From Cyclina sinensis (Eukaryota; Mollusca; Bivalvia; Venerida; Veneridae), in assembly GCA_012932295.1 (NCBI GenBank), contig JAAONU010000002.1, positions 16,591,388 to 16,655,387 of the forward strand: a stretch of DNA of 64,000 nucleotides. Direction: 5' to 3'. Below are positions 23,801 to 35,800 of the stretch, one piece after another (position 1 is the first letter of the stretch; every line of letters starts with the position of its first letter). The notes below the pieces were generated by a model. The model was not told the DNA's origin and made no database searches. It saw nothing but the letters and a program-made list of their open reading frames with translations. The position numbers were made by a program, and so were the translations under genes.

Positions 23801-26800
23801 CGTAACAGTAAATAAGACAGACGTCTCTTCTCTTTACAAGCTCAATAAATCCCTTCAACTTCTTCCTCTAATCTATTTTGTTGCTGTCCTTGAACTCGGT
23901 ATTTCGTACAGATAACGAGTGAACATGTAGATATTTCAGCCTATTAAAGTCGGATTCTTATGTACTTCATTCTTGTGTATTAACTTTACCAAAAGAATAT
24001 TTCCATTTAATGTAAAGTTTAGTATTTATTTACAAATTATTTTCAATTTGTGAGACAAAATTTTCGGAAAACAGACACGTATGCACATTTCTTCGACGTT
24101 GCATGCATCACATTATATATATTAGGTATATTAGCTGTAACCTTAGTTGTGAGTTCCCCTGAATGGCCTCCCATATTGTAAAATCCCGCTGAAACAACAC
24201 ACTGTTTACTAAGTGTATGACACCATTTGTACACCCAATGTTCGGGACTGTCAACTTAGCACGAACTCCACCGCCCTCGACATACACATCTGCAACAGGG
24301 GAGATCAAAAGTCATTACAAAAATAAACAATGAACCTTTATAGACTATTATGTTTTTGCATATTGTTCATGCGATACTCTAGTGCAAATCGGTAACATAA
24401 AGGAACGTCTGACATTGGCATGTATTGTTATTCCGATTATTCATCTTGCACTGAGAAACAGATTGGTATTTTAAGAAGAGTGGTGAATGTTATACTATAA
24501 TTCTTCTTCTTCTGTCTTATCAGGCATAGCAAAATAGTATCAGAGAGAAAAAGTAAATCACTCTTAGCGAATGCAGATATCTGATAATTAAGCTTATACA
24601 AAAACAAACTAAATGGATGCAAAATACAGGTTAAAAGTAAACAAAAGATGTTCTATATAAACCATTATACAATAACACTTAAAACATTCTAGATTTTGTC
24701 CTTCGTTCTATTTTTCAGAGGGAATGAAAAACATGCTATTTTTTTCATCAAAACGTACTTTTGTCAACGCGTCTCATGGTTAAAATTTCCCCGTCCGCTG
24801 TTGTAAAAGTTTCGCCATCTTGGAAAGAGTCAAGGTCACGTTCTGCATACATAACAAGATGGTCTCTGAAAAACTTTTGAAACAGAAAATTTTATAATGA
24901 AAGTCAAATATAAAACCAAAACTAGGTAATATATAATTATCACAAAACAATGTAATTTCAGAGGAAAAAAGCACTACAAAATTAATGGTACTTCTGAGTA
25001 AATAAACCGTCATAAAATATGTTTAATGAGCCAGATAGGTCTACTTTAAAAGGGATTGTTGTAATAAAAGTTAAGATTTAAGCATGCACGCTATTCTTGT
25101 AATTTTAAGATTTAAAAACAATTGTATAAAATCCAAAAAAAGGAAAGTCTATAGGTTTAAAATTAAAGGGAATGGGGTAAGTTGAAGCAATTTTGGCAAT
25201 TTTACCTTGGATAACTTTGTACTATTTCTGTCCAGTCGCATTTGTCTGTCAGACGGAAGCTTGGCCAATGCATCATCCGTTGGCAAGAAAAATGTCATTT
25301 TTCTACTGGTGTTAGAAAAGTGTTCGCGAATATCGCTATCTACGTTGAATATACCAGCTTGTACAAAACTAAAAATAGACATTTAAAAGAGTTCCATATA
25401 CTAACCGAACGACATCAAAAGGTTAGAAAGACAAATAATAAAATAAAAGCCAAAACAAAGATAAACTGAAACTATATTAGATACAAATATATCTAAAGCA
25501 AATACAATGTATCTTATTCAAAGTCTATTTTGCCCATGGACATTTAAGACTTTTTTGTTGAAAAAAATCACTTTTATGTTACATAAAAACATATTTCGGG
25601 AGTCTGTAACGCACATTTGGACCAAGTGACCTAGTATCTACAATTTCGAATTGAATGTTTCAAAGCATACTGACAATATTCCACATATGCCTCAAAGATG
25701 ACGTTTTGTTAGCATCAAATTTCAAGCTATTTCAGTATTTCAAGATAAAGAACTGATTATTTACTTAGAATTCTGAAGTGTTTCAATTTTTTGTCTCATG
25801 TTTCTGTAGATATAGAACAGTAAGTCATCTATAACGTGTATCACGCCATTCTTCACTGGAATGTTGGCTTGTATGATGCGGGCTCGAACCTTGTTACTGG
25901 ACACATAAACTGAAAGAGACAGGTACCCAAAGGTATCAAATAAAATCTGACTTAATCTTGGTAAATTATCAGCATCTACTGCAAAACATATACTAGTATT
26001 CCAACTGTTAACAAGTGATGTTTTAACGATGTTGAAGATCTTCAGAACATTATGTATCTAACTATAAATGTGATAAGAATAAGTGTTACAGAGCGCGCGC
26101 GAGAGAGAGAGAGACGGACGGACGGACAGACATACAAACAGACACAAGAATTTTGTACAGCAATTTGTTGCTTCATACAAATCAAAAAAGTACTATTTGA
26201 ATCTTCCTAAATGAAAAGTATAACCAATTCGAGAAAAGGACTGTTCGTTAAACATAAATTATTAGCGTTTTCTTCGTGTTAACTTAATAGACGATTATCT
26301 TAAGAAACCATCCGCAGAAGATATGGAACCACTTCCATAAGGCAATCGCTTGTAAGATTACAGTCTCGATATTTGTTACTGTAAAAAAGTATCTGTCAAA
26401 GTGTTAAAAACTAGCGGACTTGTTGCTTCATTTTCCTTAAAATTGTCTGCATATTTTCGAGACATTTAAAATTAAATATTCAAACTGACAGACTGTACAA
26501 AGATCAAGTAGATAGTATTATAGATATCTAATGTAGTCTTTTTGACATATGAGGTCCCGTTGATTTATGTTTCTAACTTTTTGTCGTCGAAATTTCCCTT
26601 CTTCTGCGCTATATTTGAAAAGCAAAAAAGACGGTGAACAGATGACTTTCCGCAAAGTTTAATCTAATGTTTCTACTTACTGTCAGTACCAAGTCGCTGA
26701 AACTTCAAAATTCCTGTCATGGCAGGTGTGTTTGGTATATCGCCAAGACGTGGGATGTATAATGTTCCTTCTTCTATCACATGAGCCCAAAATACCTGAA

Positions 26801-29800
26801 AAAATATCATTGTGCTGAACCATGTACGAAAACAGTGTTCTTAAAAAGTAGACAGGGTGAATTCAACGCGATAAAAACAATTACTTTACAGAAACTCCAT
26901 TGAACCAAACTCTTCACAAAAGTTCTTCAAGCAATTTTCCCTGTTATTTTAAGAACTGGCTCGAAAAAGAATGCATTTAAAATAGCACGGGCAAAACAGG
27001 TTACATACTGAAATATATGCAAAAATAACTCTAAAATAACTTTCTTAAAATAGAGTACAAAGGAATTTTCAAAATGACCACTACATGTACTCAAATATAC
27101 AAAGTGTTCTGGGAGCGCGTGGGTGGAATGTCTTGCACCATGATAAATTGTTTTCCAAACACATAATTTCTGGCGTCATTTTGCCTTGTGTATAGGAGAT
27201 ATTAACAAATGCAAATGTAGATAGTGATCATTCATTACTAGGATGGTTCCTGAAATTATCATTGGCAAATGTGTTTTCGTTCTCTTAGACTTTATTAGTC
27301 ATGTTCGCCAACTGAATGCCATCGGCTCTTTACAAATGGTTATGCAAATTGTTTATATGATATTAAAATAGTAAAAGTACGAGATTTGGTTACGAAGATG
27401 ATGAAAATGATCGTGGTGACGGTGATGATGATTGTCGTGCGCTGACAGAAATGAAAATTATGATGATAGTAATCACGAAAGTAGGTAAGGTGATATTAAA
27501 GATGAGAGTACAGCTACAGTTACTGTTGTTGTTGTTGTTGATGATGATGATTATGATGATGATGATGATGATGATAAAAATGGTGTAACATCTAGAGTAA
27601 ATGCAATTATTGCAGATAACAATTAAAAGCTTTTAAAATAGTTATAATGAAAAAACTTACTGATTTTAGTAAATTTGTATCATTGAACAAGACATCTTGA
27701 CCATAACTTGGCATCACAGTTATGTAAGAGTCATTTGGTGCAAATACTGTAAATTTGCTGACTGTTGAATTTGTAGCCATCTTCAAGGCCGGGTCGATGA
27801 TAGACGCATTTTGGATTGATCTGAAACAAAATAGTAGAGTACAAATGTTATTCAGTTATAATGTAAATGGTTAATGATTCTCACAAGCATTTACATATAC
27901 ATGGCATTGTAAGGGCTAAATAATCCAATATCACAAGTCGGTCATATTTGATTCAAAACGAGGGGTCGCCATTTTTTTGCTACCGTGATTTCCTTGCATT
28001 AAGAGCCTCGTTTTAGATTTCATAAAGTGTTTTATAGTATCAAGCATCAAAAACACAGAAGAAAACCAAGACGAATGAAATCATTGGCTATGTTTTCTCT
28101 TATCTAAACGTCATTTACGCCTATCTATTAAGGTTTTAAATCCATTATGCTTACCTCCTTTCTGAAGAGTTCTGAATTTCATTTGTTCGTGTATGCTTGA
28201 AACTTTTTTGACTGAAAAGCATGGCTTCAAACCTCACTCGGGTCAGTCTATTTATCTTTAGTTTCTCACTTTTTTGTTTCTGATTTAAGGCTTTACTTTT
28301 ATTGGAATTCAAATGTCTTTTTTCCAGTTTTTATAAAGACTTTAAACATGGTAAGCAGAAAACAATTGGCCGAATTGGGTATCTTTGTTTACAGTCAATG
28401 ATTTCTATAAAACTGCATGGTTAAACCTCTCAGATATTTTGCCCATATATGCATAAATATGACTATAGCTAATTTTAACCTCCTAAGATACATATTGTAG
28501 TTTACGTTGATGCCACTCGCTCATCTTGAAGTAGTTGTCAGTAAACGAGTATAGTTTAAACATATTTATTTCCAGAATAATGAGATATAAACATATATGA
28601 TTATACACACAAATCAATAATATATATTCCAAGAAAAAGATTAGAATGGAAGACAAAGTCTTATAAAATTCTTCTCCCTGTACATGTTGTAAACGGGTAT
28701 CCTGTCAATACTGGCTGTGCTTACCTTATGTTTTTGTTAGCAGTCACTAAGTCTTCAAACTGTGAATGTTCTCTTTACTCTTTACAAATCTTAGACTAAA
28801 AGCCTTGATACTTTTAAAGTACACTATTGGTAAATAAAACTTACTGGAATGCTAGTTTTGGGAGAGTCGGGTGTTCAAGGTACTCTGCCACTGTTTTATT
28901 TGACTGCACAGGGATCAAAAACTTGTCTATGATATGAACCACACCATTACTGGCTAGAATATCTGACTTCACGATCCAAGCTCCATTCACTGTGAAAACC
29001 TGTAAAAAATAGACCAACAGCTATTCTGTAGTTCGAAACGTTTGGCCATGTTTAATACACTTACAGAACAATGAGAAATAATAGCTATTAACATAATACG
29101 ACAGTTTTAATTTCAGACGTATGTGGTTTTTTTTTCTTTACCATTTCTTCCTCGTATGACAGCAAAAGCAAACTGAGTATTCCTGTTAAAATCACTGTAA
29201 CTTTGGGGCTAAATCTAGTGTTATATTAGTAAGTTAAATATATGTTATTTTTGTTGTTGCATTAATTTCTTTCGTCATAATCAGTGTCTATAAATAGATC
29301 TTAAGGTGTTTGGTTTCTGTCGAGGCTATGACACAAACTTTTGCTATAAGGTAATTCTGCTTTCAGCAAACATTTTTCGGAACAACTGCATGATATGTAA
29401 TGTGTGGTCGGATAACATTTTCAGTTCATGCCTGAATAGCATTATTTTTGGAAAACTTTTCTTTCATGATACATAATATGCATGTGTACATTGTAGCCGG
29501 CCATACCTTTGTGTCCCCGTAGTTGTAGTTGTTAAAATAAACATGTCTTTCATTGGGATGCAGAGTTCTTGATGAATCGTGAAGTTCCATACCAGCTACT
29601 GTTGTTGTTCCTTCACCTGAATTTAACAGACAAAACTGTACTTATCTTGCTCAAAGTTAATGAAATCTTGGTTTCTACTAGCACAGGAAATACGTGATTA
29701 ATTAGATTTTTATTTATAAACAGACTGGGTTTCCTTATGCAGGAAAAGCAGAACAGAGAAACATAGGGCAGCCTCACTTCTTTTGTGACAAAACAAAACC

Positions 29801-32800
29801 GCTTTACAGATCAACAGCACATTTCAAGTCATTTTCATGTTAACAAGGTTTTTCCATATTTGGGCTCTATGACCTACTTTTTGAACCTAGATGTCCCATA
29901 TTCAAACTTGAGCTAGAAATAATCGAAACAATCTCTCTGACAAATTTCGAGGATATTTGGACTGAAAATGTAACCTCTAGAGTGTTCATAAGGTTTTTTT
30001 TTCTATTTTTTGGCTCTGTGACTTAGTTTTTTTTACCTTAGATGACCCATATTCGAACCTGAGCTAGGTATCATCGATACAACCTTTCTGACAAATTTGC
30101 AGGATATTTGGACTGAAAAAGTAGCTTCTAGACTGTTAACAGGGTTTTTCTATATTTGAGCTCTGTGACCTAGTTTTTCAACCCAGATAAACCATGTTCG
30201 AACTCGTCCGAGAAATTAATAAGACAAACATCCTGACCATGTTTCATGACAACTGAGGCAAAAATGTGACAACAAGATTGTTAACATTGTGGACGGACGG
30301 ACGACGGACGGACGGATGACAGACAAAAGGCGATCACAAAAGCTCACTCTGTCACTACGTGACAGGTGAGCTAATAAAAGAAGAAATTTTTGTTTTTACT
30401 ATATACATATAGAAAAAATGAATGACCCCTGGGGCGGGGGCAATTTTGACCCAAGGGCTATAATTTGAACAATCTTGGTAGATGTCCACTACACAATATT
30501 TCATGCCAAAAATCTAACCCCTAGCCTTTGTCAAAACAGAGAAGATGATTTTTTTAAGTTTTTACTATATACATAAAAGGAAAATCAAGGACCCCCTGGG
30601 GCGAGACCAATTTTGACCCCAGGGCTATAAATTGAACAATTTTTGTAGAATTTTATTAGATGCTGCTACACACAGAATATCTAAGCTCTAACCTTGCACT
30701 TTCAGAAAAAGAAGATTTTTAAAGATTTCATTTTAAAAAATCTATTTTTAGCCCTTCTGACCCAGATGTTCTATGGGGCAGAACTATTTGAACAATTTTA
30801 GTAGAGCTTCATGCTAGGAACATCCCAGGAAAAATTCATCAAATTTGGCACAGTGGTTTCTGAGAAGAAGTCGTTTGTATAAAAAGTTGACGACGGACGC
30901 ACGGAGGCAATGACGCACTGACGGACGATGGACGCCGGACAAATTATGATCACAAAAGCTCCCACTTTGTGCTCAGGTGGGCTAAAAAACAGAGAATACT
31001 TAGTCATATTGCAATCTTTGTTTCTTTGCAATCAGTTCGTGAATTACTTCTTCAGTCTAAACATTAAACTATCGGAAAATGGGAAAATAATTGAGATATT
31101 CTCGAAGGTAATTTGTTTTTCACACCTCGACACCATTAAAACACAGCTGATATTGTATTTTCCATTTGTAGTGATATAGATTTTAAGTAATTTCACGAAA
31201 CAGTGGAGAAACGATTGTTCATATTACATCAATTTATCTGAAATAATGCTCAGAAAATTTAATTTATCGGAATATCAGACGTGGTTTAACAGTTTAATCG
31301 GTAAATGATGCACCCATGGTGTTTGTAAAGTATAAATTTTGACTAATCAATTTTAACACCAATATTACACTGCATGTATTTTAGACAAATAAATCACACA
31401 TTATTACTTGGATTGCAAACTTTGAAAGGCAGCTGAGATTTAATATGTGACATTTAGCTGAGTGGGATGTTTTCAGTACACCTCTCAAAATCGTAAATGA
31501 GACTTCTAGAATCAGCCAATTTGTGAAACATTTCATATTTAAAAAAAAACAAAAAAAAAAACAACAAAAAACAACAACAAACAAACAAACATGTTTTCAA
31601 ACACACACTCTTTGATGTATGCTAACGACAACAATAAACAGTCTCTGGTTCTTAATAAACCAAACATTCTAAGTGTGACTAGAATTTATTAAAACACATA
31701 AGCTGTATCTACTAAAGCTGTGTTCTCACCGCCGATCAGATCAACTCGATTGTCCCGATCACATAAATTCCCCGATGAAGCATGACCAAGCTCGATTAAA
31801 TGCACATTCACGACTCCTACACGACCTCAACTCGACCGTACACGATCTTAAGACTTCTTCACAACGACAACCCGACCAACATCCCGACTTCTCCTCGATC
31901 ACCCAGACGCGAGTCATACACGATCTCAACTAGACTAACTGTACCTCTGCTCGATCGTTGCCAGATTTCCACCCGACCAGATCGTAATGATCGTAATCGA
32001 GTCATGAATGGTCGTGTATCGAATTGTCTAGAATAAAATCTTCAAACATTCCTGGTCCAAATAAGTTCTTATTGTTTTGGTCACGTGAGCTCATGTTTGG
32101 TCGAATAATTATCGGGAAGCGATCGTGTGCGGTCATGTAGCAGTCGTGTAGCAGTCGGGTAGAAGTCTAGTTATTCTGGACAACAGATCGAACAGAGGTC
32201 GAGTTTATCGGGTTGTGATCGGATAATGCTCGAGTAGAAGTCGAGATGATCGTGTACAGATTGGGTAAAAGATGTATACCCGACCAAACTAGATCGTTAC
32301 AGGATTGATTCTCGATCAACTAGATTATCCCTTAGCTACTCGATCGCTACTCGAATTTTTTTTGAAATGTCAAAAAAATTCGGATAGGAAGCCCCAGCCA
32401 TGCCGACCAAGGTAGACCACTCCGACCACCCCCGATCACGCATGCAGACCGAGCTAGACCGGTACCCGATCGCTTGATAGTGTGTGATCGAGTTGATCTG
32501 GTCGGCGGTGAGAACACACCATAAACAACAGAACGTTGCCGTAAAAAAGTAACAACAAAGACAAGAGCCACTGTCAAAGTGACCTTCACCTTTAGATCTT
32601 TACAGCATTTTCGATTGCAAATCTGTTAACTGCGCTGCTATTTACATATACCTCTTCGCATGGTATGTTACAGTAACACTATGTCAAATGCTCTGTCACA
32701 AATATCATGGAAGTTTTTTTTTCGTAACAGACACATGTTCAAAATGGTAACCTTGACCTATATTGCTGACCTAGATTTTACCTATATCGTTTTCTTTTCG

Positions 32801-35800
32801 AAGAATATTTACACTTCCATGACTAAATTATCACACACTTAGAAAAAAAATACTTCTAAATTAGTAAAATTCCAGACTGAACATTTGTTTTGTATGTGCT
32901 TTCAAAATGACTGATTTGATCTAACTGTTGATCCGTTAACTGATGGTAATTCATAACAATTATCTTATCTTTTCCTTTGTAAAACAGTTTTAAGCACTTG
33001 CCATAGGACTTAAGAGTAGAATATCAAACTAGCCAATCAAACAATGTAGTAAATTTAGCGTCATTACCGCCATTATCTATTGCGACGCATCCCCTTTGGG
33101 GACTATGCACATTTATCCTTAAAGCGAAAACTGGGAAACAAAATGTCGAGGTAATTATCGTTTAATAGCTAATGGAATTTACTCGTGCATATTTTCATTC
33201 ATTCATAGAGATAAAAGGAATTAATATCGTAAAACATGGGTAGCAAGAAGAATAAAGCATCTTTTACGACATAGTCGCAGATGGTAAAGCCGTAAGTCGT
33301 TTTTTAGTAAGTTTTCTGAAGTTAAATATAGCACTTTCAAACTAGATATATTAAAGCAGTATTCCCTTGTTATAATACTAATTGTCGGAGCTAACGGTAG
33401 TTAGTCCGTTGTTACCACATCTGATAATGAAGCACCGTGTAATAAGCGAATCCGGGCAGACGACAATGAAGATAATCTTGCAATGTTGTTGATGGAACTT
33501 TTTAAATTAGGCTAAAATTTTACCATGACTTATGCATGAAATAAGAAGTCATTCCTGGTTAATTTAAAGGAAAAGAAACCTAAGTAGATCACAAATTTTG
33601 AAACAACAAATATGAATTTCAAAAATCTTAAAAGAGTTTTAGTTGCATCTTAAAACGTTTTCTCCCAAAGCAGAAGTTTTAACAAAATTTATGTCTGACA
33701 TAAATGTACATCACTATATAACCTTATGTTATATATGACTAAGTGTAATATAGGTAACATATTCTAACTTACCTATATGATAGAGAAGTATATTCTTCAT
33801 GGTGGTCGGATCCGACAGGTTGTAGCCATACTTGAAGGCTTCCTCGAGGAATCTATCGTATACAGACGAGACGGGCACAAACACGGTAATGCCAGGACGC
33901 TCGAAGTAGTGAGTCAGATTGTTCAACCGTATTAGCGAGGAAAACTGAAAATATAAACATACAAAAGTGTAGTCATGCATGGAAATATCCTTAAAGTCAT
34001 CAAAGTTATGCGTTTAAATACATTGAGAGAACACACAGAACAAAAACAACAAAGACTTAACATTTGATATAACCAGTCTGTTGGAGATTTTAGCTTAGGA
34101 AAAGATGCAACCGCCTTATTTTTTCCCGTCACACTGTAAGTTTTTTGCCATACTGACTTCGGTAAAAACAATTATTTATGGATATTTTAGTTTCAAATTA
34201 CTTGGTTGACACAACGCAATAGTGTAAGCGTAAAATGGTGCACCAGGGGAGTTGTATCATTTTATATAACTTAAAAAGTAGTCGTATTGTTAAAATAATT
34301 ATTTATGTTAATATTGCTTTAAGCATTCGTAGAACGTTTTATGCTTGGAAAGATTCATATATTTCAGTGTTTTACGCTGACTGGTACAGTTTGACAAACG
34401 CTGTTTAAAAAAAATAATTTCCCTATATCCATTTGCATTTACATTTACCGACGATAACATAAAGTACTCTTAATGAGAAAAAAAAGTGTCTGTCTAGTGG
34501 CAGCTTTTTGATTTGCACTGGAATATTGAACAGAAGTGGTCAATTTACATATTGGTGTTCAACGTGTAAAATTACCCAGCTCTCTTGATAATTGACCAAA
34601 TTAGCAATTTACAATACAACATAGAACTATGATTACAGGAAATATACGGAAAACAAGATGAAACACATATTACATGGAATGAAAAACCAATTAACTTAAA
34701 TAGATCAAACGTGGCTTTTTACCGCCATCTTCTATGAACTCTAACGGAATGAATTCAACATTTAAGACCTGTTGGCGCTGTTGTTATCTGTTCGTTATAG
34801 GGGGCATAAAAAGGGCTCAATCAGCAGTTTCAAAAATAAATGATTAACTAAATCAGCTACAAAGCTTTGCAGAAGAGTTTTTCAGGTCAGAGAACAACGT
34901 CAACAATGCCCACTAAAAATGAAAGAAAAAAAGACGGAGGAGATTTACCTTACTTTTCAATTTTCTACATGTCCTTGACAGACATTCATAAACTTAAGGG
35001 ACATCGTAGCATCCATCGATAGTATCTTTTTTTTAAAACACTACCATTAAAGGTCAAAATGGACATTATAATGTTCTTGCTTAAAGTCGTAAAAAACGCA
35101 ATATTACTCACAGGCGTTAGTGCCGTCATATACGCCATAATAATTATTTCTATTCTTATATTACACAAAAATAAACGAGGCTTACTCCAAATACAAACGT
35201 GTGTTCACAATATTTGACACACGTTATGCAAAGAGCGCGATGTTACAGTTGCAGACAACGACAAACGCGTCAGCTATCGTCTATTTCCCCCAAGACAAAT
35301 TTCCATTTTATGTTTTTGCTACAATACAATTGCCTAGCGCTTTGATTAATCTGTTTTCAGTAGCCAAGTATATGTTTCTGGAGAAAGAAAAGTAAGATAT
35401 TCTAGAATATGATTTACATGGCTAGTGATAAACATATACACAGCTAACGTGTCACGTCAATATTAGTTCATGATACTATAAAACCATTACCTATCATTAC
35501 CTTTAGCGTCTTGACAGTTATAAAAAAATTAGCTTAACTCTTACTATAATGTTTGGTATGTATTAAGTGATAAATGATTTATTAAATATGTGGTTTTGAC
35601 ACCTGTTTATATCCGAAACAAACTTGTTTAGTGTTTACATTGAGATTATTTAGCAAATGTATAAATGATTTAGTAAAATATATATAATTAAACAAAAAGG
35701 TTTAAATTTGTCGCTGAAATATTTGATTATACAAAAAAATGAAAATAAGGAGAAAAGGTTCACATTTTACCTTCGTGAAAATCTTCAGGAAAGAAGGAAG

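Noticed and set aside
24861..24868. The better-looking TTTTTCAG acceptor for FAS1 exon 9
   Set aside because: It would enter in the wrong phase after exon 8 (phase 0). The TTTCAAAAG acceptor keeps frame and gives the 115-nt length shared by the other middle exons.
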